A DNA stretch of 64,000 bases from Bacillus sp. (in: firmicutes) (GCA_031180805.1 JAPSLL010000012.1:26268-90267), one strand, 5' to 3'; positions 49,317 through 58,439 are shown, counted from the stretch's first letter. The notes: a model not told the origin generated them from the sequence alone. A program made the numbers and translations.

Positions 49317-49395
49317 GAACTTTCACTATGTGACATTAATTAACATCCTATAAACCTAAATCCCAAATTAAGAGTGATAATAAAATATGTGGCGA

Positions 49396-49645
49396 GATAA
49401 AAATTGCCGCGCCCGAATCATTAACGATTACGAGTTTAGAATCAATCGAGCAATGTATTAAGAATGGTTTAGTTTTTTCTGTATTGGCCTATATTACGGT
49501 AAAGGTGAGGTAAAGATGGAACCTTAACTATGATCGAACATAACGAACGTTTTGACCCACTCTACTCATACCTCCATATCAAATCAAAAAATGGTATTCT
49601 CATGCAGTTGAAATATTTATTGAGTTAACATTAGAAATAATATAA
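49396..49645 (+). pseudogene. C-terminal remnant of a LysR-family regulator
   Basis: Three adjacent frames read in turn: IKIAAPESLTITSLESIEQC with IKNGLVFSVLAYITVK, then KGEVKMEP, then TMIEHNERFDPLYSYLHIKS, then KWYSHAVEIFIELTLEII and a stop. This is the effector-domain end of a LysR-type regulator with at least three frame changes. The N-terminal DNA-binding part is absent. Confidence 0.75.
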
Positions 49646-49646
49646 G

Positions 49647-49704
49647 CAAAAACAAAGAAGCTGTCTAAAGGGTTTTCCCCTTTTTATTGAGACAGCTTCT
49701 TTGT
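49647..49704. terminator. bidirectional terminator
   Basis: A 14- to 15-bp stem (ACAAAGAAGCTGTCT with AGACAGCTTCTTTGT) around a 24-base loop. TTTTTGC follows on the minus strand, so it ends the GNAT gene. Confidence 0.85.
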
Positions 49705-49715
49705 CATAAGAATCA

Positions 49716-50249
49716 TTAAATATCTGATTTGAGCTTTGAATAAATAGCAAGATCAATAAATTTCCCTTTAGATTTCTCCGATTGTCTAAGTGTTCCTTCA
49801 TAGGTGAATCCTAGTTTTTGTAAAACTTTAATTGAGTTTATATTTTCTGGCTCAACCTTTGCTTCAACCCTATTAAGGTTTAGGACATTAAATGCAGATT
49901 CTACTAAAACAGTGATTGACTCAGGAGCATAGCCATTTCCCCAATAAGGCTTTGCTATATCATATCCTATTTCAGTCTTGCAATTTTCAAGGTCGAATGA
50001 ATTAAATCCACAGGAGCCTATTATTTCATTCGTTTCTCTTTGAAAGATCGAATAACGGATTGCCTTATTCACTTCAGCAAGTCCATTTAAAAAGGTAATC
50101 ATTTCAATCGCCTCGTTTACATTTGTGAAACGATGAATATTCATATATTTTGTTACATTTGGATCAGACCATATTTCAAATAATTTAGGTGCGTCCTCTA
50201 TTTTCATTTTTCTTAAATGTAATCGCTTTGTGTACAAATCGTTAATCAA
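49716..50249 (-). CDS. GNAT N-acetyltransferase (RimJ/RimL type)
   Basis: 177 residues, acetyl-CoA-dependent. It opens with TKRLHLRKMKIEDAPKLFEI, has IIGSCGFNSFDLE near residue 76, the acetyl-CoA loop region YDIAKPYWGNGYAPESI near 95, and VEPENINSIKVLQKLGFTYE near 130, as in ribosomal-protein or amino-group acetyltransferases. The substrate is unknown. TTG start with AGGAGG 8 bases upstream. Confidence 0.9.
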   Translation of the reverse strand: MINDLYTKRLHLRKMKIEDAPKLFEIWSDPNVTKYMNIHRFTNVNEAIEMITFLNGLAEVNKAIRYSIFQRETNEIIGSCGFNSFDLENCKTEIGYDIAKPYWGNGYAPESITVLVESAFNVLNLNRVEAKVEPENINSIKVLQKLGFTYEGTLRQSEKSKGKFIDLAIYSKLKSDI

Positions 50250-50354
50250 TACCTTTACCTCCTAAGATGTTTTTGGGTGAAATAAAAATATTGATATCTG
50301 CGCATAAGTCAGTCCCTTCAGTTCCAGTTTTAAAAAAGCACAATAAAGTTAAGT

Positions 50355-50416
50355 GTTGATTTTCGTTGTAGTTATTCGCTTTCTCGAAGAAAACCTAGAC
50401 TTTCTCTGAAATCAAC
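50355..50416. repeat. GC-rich interspersed repeat, decayed copy 3
   Basis: GTTGATTTTCG...AGTTATTCGCTTTCTCG matches the left part of copy 2 (GTTGATTTCCG...AGTACTCGCTTTCTGCG), and it closes with AAATCAAC. The GC-rich middle is gone. Confidence 0.55.
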
Positions 50417-50444
50417 AAAGTGCAATAAAGCCTAACAGACATGT

Positions 50445-50861
50445 TTATGCTTTCATAGGCTCCAATTTCATAATAGCACCAAAATACTGTGAAGCTGTAG
50501 TAAAAGTAATAAAAGCACAAAGCTCGCTAATCTCTTCATCAGATAGGTGCTCCTTCAATACCTGAAATGTCGCATCTGATATATTTCCCTTTTGCTTACT
50601 AAATACCTCTGCAAATGCTACTGAAATTGCTATTTTTTCGTTGAATAAATGTGGATCAGGCTTTCCTTTTGCTTTACAGTACTCACAGCCATTCGTTTGT
50701 GCTAACGTTCTTCTTACTTGTTCTTTTAATTGAGCAGAAAGAAGCCCATCCTTTTCAAGCTCTTCCCCTAGTATATTCCACGAATTCATGATCTCTATGT
50801 TATGTCCTAACAGTTTTTGAAACGGGGTATCCCCGTGATTTGATTGACGAATTCTTGCCAT
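50445..50861 (-). CDS. AhpD-like carboxymuconolactone decarboxylase family protein
   Basis: 138 residues, all-helical AhpD-like fold. The redox motif CEYCKAKG (C-x-x-C) is near residue 59, with a helix NEKIAISVAFAEVF after it; the usual His of AhpD proteins three residues after the second Cys is not present. Probably a peroxide- or thiol-linked protein; substrate unknown. ATG with AGGAGG 8 bases upstream. Divergent from an Lrp-family gene 122 bp away, its likely regulator. Confidence 0.82.
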   Translation of the reverse strand: MARIRQSNHGDTPFQKLLGHNIEIMNSWNILGEELEKDGLLSAQLKEQVRRTLAQTNGCEYCKAKGKPDPHLFNEKIAISVAFAEVFSKQKGNISDATFQVLKEHLSDEEISELCAFITFTTASQYFGAIMKLEPMKA

Positions 50862-50983
50862 ACATCATACCTCCTTGTACTATTAATAATATCGAATAAC
50901 TTAGGAATATCACATTAAATATGAAATCGAATTCAGCATAACTTTTTAAAAAATGAACAAAAAAAAGGAGATTAACTTTAAAA

Positions 50984-51433
50984 ATGAAAATTGATTCTAT
51001 AGATAAAAAAATAATTGATGAATTAAGAGAAAATAGCAGATTGTCGATGAGTGAGTTAGGAAGAAGAATCAATTTATCTTCTCCATCAGTAACAGAACGT
51101 GTAAGGAGAATGGAGTCATTTGGAATAATCAAAAAGTATACATTAGAGGTGGATTATGAAAAATTAGGACTTCCAATCCAATGCATAATAGAAGCAACCG
51201 TTAAGAATGGTGACTATACCTCTTTTAAAAAATTTATTGAGAAGTTACCAAATGTTGAATTTTGTTATCGAATTGCAGGAAATGCCTGTTATATGCTTAA
51301 AATGCAATTCGATACTTTCGCTAAAGCAGAGGCATTTATTGAAAATGTGAATCCATATGCACATACGATTACACATTTTATTTTTTCACAGGTCGAGACT
51401 CAATTTAGAATGGAATCTAATAACCATTCATAA
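50984..51433 (+). CDS. Lrp/AsnC-family transcriptional regulator
   Basis: 149 residues. N-terminal helix-turn-helix DKKIIDELRENSRLSMSELG then INLSSPSVTERVRRMESFGI; the C-terminal RAM ligand-binding domain has GNACYMLKMQFDTFAKAEAF. Such proteins sense amino acids or related metabolites. The GGAG is 13 bases before the ATG, longer than usual. Divergent from the AhpD-like gene. Ends at a shared terminator. Confidence 0.9.
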   Translation: MKIDSIDKKIIDELRENSRLSMSELGRRINLSSPSVTERVRRMESFGIIKKYTLEVDYEKLGLPIQCIIEATVKNGDYTSFKKFIEKLPNVEFCYRIAGNACYMLKMQFDTFAKAEAFIENVNPYAHTITHFIFSQVETQFRMESNNHS

Positions 51434-51502
51434 ACTCTATACGTAAGACTGCATGTAATATTCATTATCATTATAAAATGAAAACACAAAAACACACTAA
51501 TA

Positions 51503-51535
51503 AAAAACGAGAGATTCAAACTATCTCTCGTTTTT
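51503..51535. terminator. bidirectional terminator between lrp-like and minJ genes
   Basis: AAAAACGAGAGAT (51503-51515) pairs perfectly with ATCTCTCGTTTTT (51523-51535). It gives a T run on both strands between convergent genes. Confidence 0.9.
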
Positions 51536-51547
51536 GACACTTGGAAA

Positions 51548-52735
51548 TTACACCGCTTCATTTTCCCATTTCTTATCATCTTCAACAAATAAGATGCCTA
51601 ACTCATGATGCTCACCATCATATAACGCGCGTTGGGTAAAGCGGATTTCTCCATTAAAATCGATGACCTCGAGCTTACAATATGCTCGATTTTTTTGAAG
51701 TGCTTGATAAAATTCGTCAATTGTTTTTACAGCATGACCATTTACCTTCATTATCATTTCCCCGACCTGCAGACTCATTTTCTCCGCTGGTGAATGTGGA
51801 AGAATCCCGAGAATCATTAATCCTTTATCACGCTTTGAAAAATAAAACGCTGCAGAATCATCGTTCATTCGTTGTCTAATCGTAATAAATTCACGCCCAA
51901 CAATTGCAACTAGTAAAGCAATAAAAGAAACGATCGGTACCCATATGCTAACTACTGAAACGAGCAATGTGATAATCCCTAACCAAATAACTCGAACGCC
52001 CGTCACCTTAATGCTTTCCTTTGGTAATGATCCTTGGACTTGCTGATGAAATCCTAGGAAAAACGGAACGAATAGCAGCATAAATGGTTCACCGTTTACC
52101 GTTAACACAGGCCACCATGGAAGAGTGGACATTAGCTCGCCACCAGGAACTAAGAATAATAATGGAAGCATCCATGACCGATTTGCAATATGAGTCCCAA
52201 TCGGCAAGCCTCTCGTACTAGTCTTTACATAAGGTGATGTTCGCTTATGTGCAGTTCTAAAAACAAGCACTCCTTCAGCAATGATTAACAAGCTAGCAAG
52301 AATGCTTAATGACGAAAAACTCGTTTCCGATAAACCGATAAAAAATTGCTCGGCATTAGCAACTTGTCCATTAACTAAAATTTGTGCGGCTAAAAAGGTT
52401 ATACCAACGGAAAATGCTGCCGAAAGCAAGCGTAAACGCAATGTTAATCCAAGTATTGCCGTCATAATCGCGAGGAGAACCAATGTACCGAATGGAAGGC
52501 TTACTCCAAGTGCGAAAAGGATGATGGAAACAATCAATCCGATGAATAAACCTTTTGTATACGTAAACTTTAGCTCTTCATACATATCTTGAACACGGAT
52601 ATGAAAGGAATTTCTTTCTCGTTTAATGCGAATATATCCATGAGCAAGAGCTAGTAGAAAGAACAAATAAAATAGGGGATGAAGAAAAAAACGGCCAACT
52701 GCAAAAAGCAACTCTAGTAACCATTGTTCTATCAA
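51548..52735 (-). CDS. minJ: cell division topology protein MinJ
   Basis: 395-residue polytopic membrane protein, about eight helices, with a C-terminal PDZ domain (GLMILGILPHSPAEKMSLQV and GEMIMKVNGHAVKTIDEFYQ). In B. subtilis MinJ links DivIVA to MinD and keeps division at mid-cell; it is also needed for swarming. Length and the neighbouring swrA and ctpB match the B. subtilis order. TTG start with AGGTGG about 9 bases upstream. Confidence 0.9.
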   Translation of the reverse strand: MIEQWLLELLFAVGRFFLHPLFYLFFLLALAHGYIRIKRERNSFHIRVQDMYEELKFTYTKGLFIGLIVSIILFALGVSLPFGTLVLLAIMTAILGLTLRLRLLSAAFSVGITFLAAQILVNGQVANAEQFFIGLSETSFSSLSILASLLIIAEGVLVFRTAHKRTSPYVKTSTRGLPIGTHIANRSWMLPLLFLVPGGELMSTLPWWPVLTVNGEPFMLLFVPFFLGFHQQVQGSLPKESIKVTGVRVIWLGIITLLVSVVSIWVPIVSFIALLVAIVGREFITIRQRMNDDSAAFYFSKRDKGLMILGILPHSPAEKMSLQVGEMIMKVNGHAVKTIDEFYQALQKNRAYCKLEVIDFNGEIRFTQRALYDGEHHELGILFVEDDKKWENEAV

Positions 52736-52810
52736 AACAGAATCCCACCTAACTGTTTCTACTCTATTGGTTACTCATATTTTACCACCTCTATGAATAA
52801 TTGAGTATGC

Positions 52811-53158
52811 TTATTTTAAGTTGTTCCATAGACTTGTATTTGATAAAGAAAAATCACTTAATGAATGATCAAATTCAATATGCAAAATATCCTCTATCAT
52901 TTGGAGTGATTTTTTTATATCTGCTAAATTCAATGACAGTCTTTTACTGTTTTGAACTAAGTATGTAAAATAGTCACGAACGACTTCTTTATCTATTTGC
53001 TCTGTTTCCTTCACTATTGTGTAATTTGCTAAATATCTGCAAAATAACTGAATCCATTTACTCGAATGAGCAGCACCCTGTGCCTCCGCGTTTATCTCAC
53101 TTAATTCTTTAATTAAATGCTGATAAACCTTTTCCCGATGATAGCTAGACTTTTTCAT
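52811..53158 (-). CDS. swrA: swarming motility regulator SwrA
   Basis: 115 residues, close in length and pattern to B. subtilis SwrA. The conserved C-terminal half reads RLSLNLADIKKSLQMIEDIL, and the end DFSLSNTSLW is nearly identical. SwrA acts with DegU-P at the fla/che promoter to raise flagellar number and is degraded by LonA. The frame is intact. It contains an A7 tract at 52910-52916 within codons for I-K-K, a possible phase-variation site. ATG with GGGGG 7 bases upstream. Confidence 0.9.
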   Translation of the reverse strand: MKKSSYHREKVYQHLIKELSEINAEAQGAAHSSKWIQLFCRYLANYTIVKETEQIDKEVVRDYFTYLVQNSKRLSLNLADIKKSLQMIEDILHIEFDHSLSDFSLSNTSLWNNLK

Positions 53159-53350
53159 GATGAATCCCCCGGCTTTCTAATCGTTTATCTTACAATGTTT
53201 TATCCATGAGCCTACTTTTAATATCATTCGTGTTCACTTATATGTATTCGACATTTTTATATGTTTTCCGTCTAATCAGATTAAAATTAGTGGATCTGGC
53301 CTAGACGTTTTTTATTTATAGGTATTCAGGAATAAGAAATTAAAGGAAAT

Positions 53351-53379
53351 GAAAAGGGACTAACGACAGGTTAGCCCCT
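53351..53379 (-). terminator. terminator of ctpB
   Basis: AGGGACTAAC (53355-53364) pairs with GTTAGCCCCT (53370-53379, one G-T pair), followed by TTTC on the minus strand. Confidence 0.75.
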
Positions 53380-53385
53380 ATTTGC

Positions 53386-54843
53386 TTATTCAAACAATGC
53401 CTTCATTCCCATTTTTAATTGCTGGTCATTTTTATCATTGTCTTTTAGTTCACTTATTTTTTGATTTAATGTATCGGCGGTCTGCAGATCAATTTTCCCT
53501 GTTACTGGAAGCTCATTTGCTTCTTGGAACTTCTTGACTGCCTTTTCTGTCTCTTTACTAAAATAACCATCCTCACGATCTGGTTCAAAACCTAAGCCCT
53601 TTAAGGCAATTTGTGCGGTTTTTACCTGTTCATTATTCATATCAACAACTAATGATTTATCGATTTGCAACGGACTTATCTGGTAAATAGCCGGCTGGGA
53701 AACAGGGATTGTCGGTTCTACACCTTTTTTATGAATCCAATTTCCTTCAGGTGTTAACCACTTGTAAAGTGTAAGCTTGATGTTACTTCCATCTCCCATT
53801 GGGACAGCCTGTTGTACCGTTCCTTTACCAAAGGATGTATCACCAACAACCTTATAGCCAGATGCCTCCTTCAAGGCACCAGCAAGAATTTCTGAGGCAG
53901 AGGCACTTCCTTTATCAATAAGAACTGTTACAGGATATTTCTTTTTCTCTTTTAAAGTTGAGAAATATCGTTTTTTATCACCATTGCGTTCTTCAATTTG
54001 AATATATGGATGGTTCTTTGTGACAAATTGCTTTAAGATTTCCTCTACACTTTGCAAGTATCCACCAGGATTTCCACGAACATCTAAGACAAGACCTTGC
54101 ATCTTTTTATCCTCTAAATCCTTAAGTGTTGCCTGAAAATCTTTAGCAGTATTTTCAGAGAACGATGTAATTTGAATATACCCTACTTTTTTCCCTTTAT
54201 AATCCTTCATTGAGCCGAATACCGTTTCAACCGGAATTTCATCACGAACAACATCAAATGTTAATCTTTCCCGAGAATTCGGCCTCATTACCTCAATGGC
54301 TACCTTTGTACCTTTTTCTCCACGAATTTTTAAAACCGTTTCATGTAAATTTAGCCCTTCGACATCCTCGCCATCAATTTTTATAATTTGGTCATCTGGC
54401 TGAAGACCTGCTTTCTCAGCAGGAGAGCCTTTAAAAGGCGCAACAATCGTTACTTTCCCACCTTTCATTCCAACTTCTGCACCGATTCCTTCAAACGAGG
54501 AATCAAGTGATTGTGAAAATTGCTTTGCCGTCTCCTTATCCATATAAACGGAATACGGATCATCTAATGTAGAAAGCATCCCTTGAATGGCACCCTCTAA
54601 AAGCTTCTCTTCATCAACCTCTTCTACATAACGAGTTGAAATGAGCTCTAGCGCCTGCTTAAACTTATCAAACCCTTTTATTTCAGAAGCTTCCTCCTCA
54701 GCACTAAACACATTTCCCATTACCGGGAGTGCTTCAGCCTTGCTCGTGCTCTCCTGATGCAAAACTTCCGTGCCTAAGTACATGCTACCTGCTCCTGCAA
54801 TGAATGCTAGTACGATTAACAATGCCGCTACTCTCTGCTTCAT
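53386..54843 (-). CDS. ctpB: S41 carboxy-terminal processing protease CtpB
   Basis: 485 residues. Signal anchor (VAALLIVLAFIAGAGSMYLG), a PDZ domain (VTIVAPFKGSPAEKAGLQPD), the S41 Ser/Lys dyad (Ser in KGSASASEILAG near residue 310, Lys in TSFGKGTVQQ near 335), and a C-terminal PG_binding_1 domain. In B. subtilis CtpB cuts SpoIVFA in the intermembrane space and triggers pro-SigK processing, here relevant to the SigK-like promoter at 49.17 kb. ATG at 54841-54843 has AAGGAGG 6 bases upstream; a longer frame to 54885 includes that site. Confidence 0.95.
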   Translation of the reverse strand: MKQRVAALLIVLAFIAGAGSMYLGTEVLHQESTSKAEALPVMGNVFSAEEEASEIKGFDKFKQALELISTRYVEEVDEEKLLEGAIQGMLSTLDDPYSVYMDKETAKQFSQSLDSSFEGIGAEVGMKGGKVTIVAPFKGSPAEKAGLQPDDQIIKIDGEDVEGLNLHETVLKIRGEKGTKVAIEVMRPNSRERLTFDVVRDEIPVETVFGSMKDYKGKKVGYIQITSFSENTAKDFQATLKDLEDKKMQGLVLDVRGNPGGYLQSVEEILKQFVTKNHPYIQIEERNGDKKRYFSTLKEKKKYPVTVLIDKGSASASEILAGALKEASGYKVVGDTSFGKGTVQQAVPMGDGSNIKLTLYKWLTPEGNWIHKKGVEPTIPVSQPAIYQISPLQIDKSLVVDMNNEQVKTAQIALKGLGFEPDREDGYFSKETEKAVKKFQEANELPVTGKIDLQTADTLNQKISELKDNDKNDQQLKMGMKALFE

Positions 54844-55140
54844 CCTATACCTCCTTGAAATTCCAATATAAACAGGTTTTAACAACTTATAAGTAGACTT
54901 TTATTAGTATATGTTATACTTGGACAAATCATGTAAGCAAATGTGAAAAGAAACGGCTAATGATGGAAATAGTATTTTCATACAGGCGCGACAATTCCTA
55001 TATATTTTAGCTAGTTTTGTTAAAATAGAGCATTTTATTCGGATTTGTCGATATGATTCTTTGCTTAGCATATATTTTGCCTTAACCCCTCAAGTATTTT
55101 GATGTTTCATTCCTGCCAGAAGCTAATACTTTTGCATAAT
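54844..55140. other. non-coding stretch upstream of ctpB
   Basis: About 300 bp of AT-rich sequence between ctpB and the terminator of the M23 peptidase gene. A TATACT-like -10 lies near 54912, but no convincing -35 or sporulation-sigma promoter was made out. Confidence 0.4.
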
Positions 55141-55171
55141 AAAAAGCCTCTAAAACAATTGTTTTAGAGAC
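55141..55171 (-). terminator. terminator of the M23 peptidase gene
   Basis: GCCTCTAAAAC (55146-55156) pairs with GTTTTAGAGAC (55161-55171, one G-T pair) around AATT, followed by five T on the minus strand. Confidence 0.88.
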
Positions 55172-55189
55172 TCCAATAATTATTGATGT

Positions 55190-56605
55190 TTAATGAAGAT
55201 ACTTTCTTGGATTGACAGCACTGCTTGATCCATTCCAAGGTCCTTCGTGGATTTCAAAATGTAAATGCGGTCCAGTAGAGATACCTGTATTACCCATGAG
55301 TGCAATTTGTTGACCTTGTGAGACTGTCTCGCCAGCACTTACCAAGCTTGCTTCCAGATGACCATATACAGTTGTATATACTTGTCCATTCATATTATGA
55401 GTAATAAAAACGACATTACCATAGCCGCTCATTACTCCTGAGCGAATAACTGTACCACTTGCTGGAGCATAAATCGGTGTTCCTGAACTGTTTGCGATAT
55501 CAATTCCCGCATGTAGCTTTCTTTTCCCTGTTACCGGGTGAACACGCATGCCAAATTCAGATGTGACTGATCCAGATGCTGGCCATATGAAACTACTACT
55601 CACTTCAGCAGGTGTTTCTGCTGATGACGAGTTACTAGAGTTGCTAGAGTCGTTTGAGCTACTTGAGTTATTTGATGAACTTGAATTACTTGAGCTTTGA
55701 GTACTTTGTGTACTTTGAGTTGTTTGCTTACTCTGCTGTGCCTCTTGTGCTTTTTTCGCTTCCTCAGCTTGCAGCTTAGCTGCTTCAGCTTGTTTTTTTG
55801 CTTCTTCTGCTGCAGCACGGGCAGCTGCTTCAGCAGCTTCTTTTTGTCTCTTTTGCTCCTGCTCAATTGCTTTCTTCTGTTCAGCTAAAAAGTCTGCTTC
55901 AACTTCAAGCTCCTGAATATCTTGGATCGTATCGCCATATTCAGCCTGAACTTGCTTCATTAACTCCTGCTTTTGCTTAGACTGTTCACTTAACTTTTTC
56001 TCTAATGATTCGAGCTCTTTTAAAGAATCCTCTAGGTTTTTCTTTTCTGTAATTAATGTAGTCTCAGCCGTTTCTAAAGTTGCTTTGTCCTCTTCATGAG
56101 CTTTAAGTATCTCACGGTCTGCCTCAACGATCGTTGATACAGCACTAACCCGACTGACTAAGTCACCGAAGCTTTGCGCACCTAAAACGACCTCTAAATA
56201 ACTAACTACTCCCCCGCCTTGCTGCAAGGAGCGTGCTCGGTCTTCTAGTAATTTATTACGCTCTGAAATTCTCACTTTAACTTCATCAATTTCAACCTTT
56301 AAATCTTCAATCTTCTTTGTTGTTGCTTCAATGCTTTCTTTTTTTTCACGAATTTTCCCGCTTGTTTCTGAAACTTGTAAGTCAATGGATTTAATTTCTT
56401 CATCAAGCTTAGACTTTTCCGCCTGCAATCCAGCTGCTTCGGTTTCCTTTTTTTCAAGATTTGTTGAAACATCTGATTGCTTTTCCTGGATATCTTGCTT
56501 TTTCTCCTCTAGCGTTTCAGCGAGGGCAGAATTGTTTAATGGTAGTAATAATCCGCTCGTACCGATGGCGGTAGCCAAGCTAAATGTCACAATTTTTCTT
56601 TTCAC
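55190..56605 (-). CDS. secreted M23 peptidase with coiled coil, FtsEX-linked
   Basis: 471 residues. Signal peptide ending NNSALA|ET, a long coiled coil (about residues 35-270), a Ser/Asn-rich linker, and a LytM/M23 domain with Zn ligands in KLHAGIDIA near residue 375 and GPHLHFEIH near 450. The catalytic residues are intact, so it should cut peptidoglycan cross-bridges itself, unlike EnvC. A coiled coil plus hydrolase next to ftsEX suggests FtsX-gated activation. GTG at 56603-56605 has GGGAGG 7 bases upstream; the upstream ATG adds a non-secretory 11 residues. Confidence 0.9.
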   Translation of the reverse strand: MKRKIVTFSLATAIGTSGLLLPLNNSALAETLEEKKQDIQEKQSDVSTNLEKKETEAAGLQAEKSKLDEEIKSIDLQVSETSGKIREKKESIEATTKKIEDLKVEIDEVKVRISERNKLLEDRARSLQQGGGVVSYLEVVLGAQSFGDLVSRVSAVSTIVEADREILKAHEEDKATLETAETTLITEKKNLEDSLKELESLEKKLSEQSKQKQELMKQVQAEYGDTIQDIQELEVEADFLAEQKKAIEQEQKRQKEAAEAAARAAAEEAKKQAEAAKLQAEEAKKAQEAQQSKQTTQSTQSTQSSSNSSSSNNSSSSNDSSNSSNSSSAETPAEVSSSFIWPASGSVTSEFGMRVHPVTGKRKLHAGIDIANSSGTPIYAPASGTVIRSGVMSGYGNVVFITHNMNGQVYTTVYGHLEASLVSAGETVSQGQQIALMGNTGISTGPHLHFEIHEGPWNGSSSAVNPRKYLH

Positions 56606-56733
56606 AATCTTTCCTCCCAAATATATATGTAGACGCATTGAGCAGCGCCGATTTAAAAACTTTGGATTACGATGTTCAATGTGTTGATATATATGTAAAA
56701 CGCAAGCGCCTTGCTTTTAGCGTAAGAAAGCTA

Positions 56734-56764
56734 GTAAACTAGCAATAAAAAATTGCTAGTTTAC
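56734..56764 (-). repeat. 13-bp hairpin spanning the ftsX stop codon
   Basis: GTAAACTAGCAAT (56734-56746) and ATTGCTAGTTTAC (56752-56764) are perfect inverted arms around five A. The stop (56761-56763) lies within. No long T run follows, so termination would be weak. It may tune read-through to the M23 gene or protect the ftsEX mRNA. Confidence 0.7.
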
Positions 56765-57651
56765 ACTTTTAAGAACTTACGTACAGACATTAAGCTTCCC
56801 CATACACCTATTAAAGCACCAATTAACAGTAAAACAGCTGATACTTGGAAGACGAAAGGATTAAACGGTAAAAACTCAATGAATGTTCCTTGAACACTTT
56901 GAGCAACATATTTATAAATTGAATTATAGCCAAAGATGATTAAGGCAATTGGAATAACAGCACCTAATGCACCGAGGAATAACCCTTCTAGGAAAAATGG
57001 CCAACGAATAAATCCGTTCGTTGCTCCAACTAGCTTCATAATTTCAATTTCACGTCGACGCGCAAAAATTGTAATTTTAATAGTATTAGAAATTAAGAAC
57101 ATTGCTGTAAAGAGCAAACCAATGATTAAGGCAATCCCTATATTACGAGAGATTGTGAGGACGTCAAATAGCTTTTCAACTTCCTCTTTTCCGTAATTTA
57201 CTTTATACGCATTATCTAGCTTTTCTATTTGTTTTGCTACTTTTTCCGTTGCCTGTGGCTCTTTTGCTTTGACAACATATACATCGTTTAGAGGGTTGTT
57301 TTGCTCAAACAGCTCAAACGATTTTCCTTCCTCACCTAAGCTATCAACTAGACTATCTAATTCTTGATCTTTAGATGAGTACGTAATAGATTCTACTTGT
57401 TTTATCTTATCAATTTCACTTTTTAGTGTTGCTTTGGCATCTTCATTTGCCGTTACGTCAATTAAAACCCGAATCTCTACATCGTTTTCTAAATTATCTG
57501 CGACATGATTTAAGTTCATCATGATCACTAGAAATGTACCAACTAGAATTAACGTCACCGTTACGGCACTAATTGATGCAAAGGTCATCCACGCATTTCT
57601 TGCCAAACTTTTTAAACTTTCACGAAAATGACGGCCAAGGGTATTAATCAT
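56761..57651 (-). CDS. ftsX: cell division ABC transporter permease FtsX
   Basis: 296 residues. Cytoplasmic N-terminus with GRHFRESLKSLARNAWMT, helix 1, a ~120-residue extracytoplasmic loop (NLENDVEIRVLIDV to the KQIEKLD region) that would contact the peptidoglycan hydrolase, then three more helices. With FtsE it transmits ATP hydrolysis to activate wall hydrolases. ATG at 57649-57651 overlaps the ftsE end by 8 bases and gives the usual MINTLGRH start; longer in-frame ATGs lie inside ftsE. Confidence 0.96.
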   Translation of the reverse strand: MINTLGRHFRESLKSLARNAWMTFASISAVTVTLILVGTFLVIMMNLNHVADNLENDVEIRVLIDVTANEDAKATLKSEIDKIKQVESITYSSKDQELDSLVDSLGEEGKSFELFEQNNPLNDVYVVKAKEPQATEKVAKQIEKLDNAYKVNYGKEEVEKLFDVLTISRNIGIALIIGLLFTAMFLISNTIKITIFARRREIEIMKLVGATNGFIRWPFFLEGLFLGALGAVIPIALIIFGYNSIYKYVAQSVQGTFIEFLPFNPFVFQVSAVLLLIGALIGVWGSLMSVRKFLKV

Positions 57652-58330
57652 ATAAACCATACTCCCCTCTTGCTTCGTCACGCACAATTTTTCCATCTTC
57701 AACTGCGATGACACGCTTTTTCAACGTATTAACAATTTCCTTGTTATGTGTTGCCATAACAACCGTTGTTCCTCGATTATTGATTTCTTCAAATAGATGC
57801 ATAATTTCCCATGATGTATCTGGATCAAGGTTACCAGTAGGCTCGTCAGCAATCATAACAGCTGGGTTATTAACAATTGAACGCGCAATTGATACACGTT
57901 GCTGTTCTCCGCCTGATAATTCATCTGGGAAAAAACGCGCTTTATGCTTAAGCTGAACTAAATCTAGTACATCTAAAACTCGTTTTCTAATATTTCTCGG
58001 ACTTTCACCGATAACTTCTAAAGCAAATGCAACATTTTCAAAGACTGTTAGCTTTGGCAGCAATTTAAAGTCTTGGAAAACAACACCTATGCTACGTCTT
58101 AGCATTGGTACTTTTGATTCCTTCAAAGTTGATAAATCAATACCGTTTATGATAATCTTTCCGCTAGACGGCTTTTCTTCGCGGTACATCATTTTAATAA
58201 AAGTTGATTTCCCAGCACCACTAGGACCAACAACATAAACAAATTCACCAGGATGTATAACTATATCAATACCATTAATGGCTAATACCCCGTTCGGATA
58301 TGTTTTATATACTTCTGACATTTCAATCAT
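57644..58330 (-). CDS. ftsE: cell division ATP-binding protein FtsE
   Basis: 228-residue ABC ATPase. Walker A VGPSGAGKSTFIK near residue 34, signature LSGGEQQRVSIARSI near 138, Walker B VMIADEPTGNLD near 158, H-loop ATHNKEI near 194. ATG with AGGTGG 9 bases upstream; an extended -10 promoter lies 110 bp before. First gene of ftsEX. In B. subtilis FtsEX activates CwlO and influences sporulation septation. Confidence 0.97.
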   Translation of the reverse strand: MIEMSEVYKTYPNGVLAINGIDIVIHPGEFVYVVGPSGAGKSTFIKMMYREEKPSSGKIIINGIDLSTLKESKVPMLRRSIGVVFQDFKLLPKLTVFENVAFALEVIGESPRNIRKRVLDVLDLVQLKHKARFFPDELSGGEQQRVSIARSIVNNPAVMIADEPTGNLDPDTSWEIMHLFEEINNRGTTVVMATHNKEIVNTLKKRVIAVEDGKIVRDEARGEYGLYD

Positions 58331-58439
58331 AAATTAATACCACCTATATAGTTGTGTATTTGGGGAGTACTGTCAGTTAGTGTCACATATTGTCGATACA
58401 AAAGACAGACGAACTCCTTGTCTTCAAACTACAAAATTC

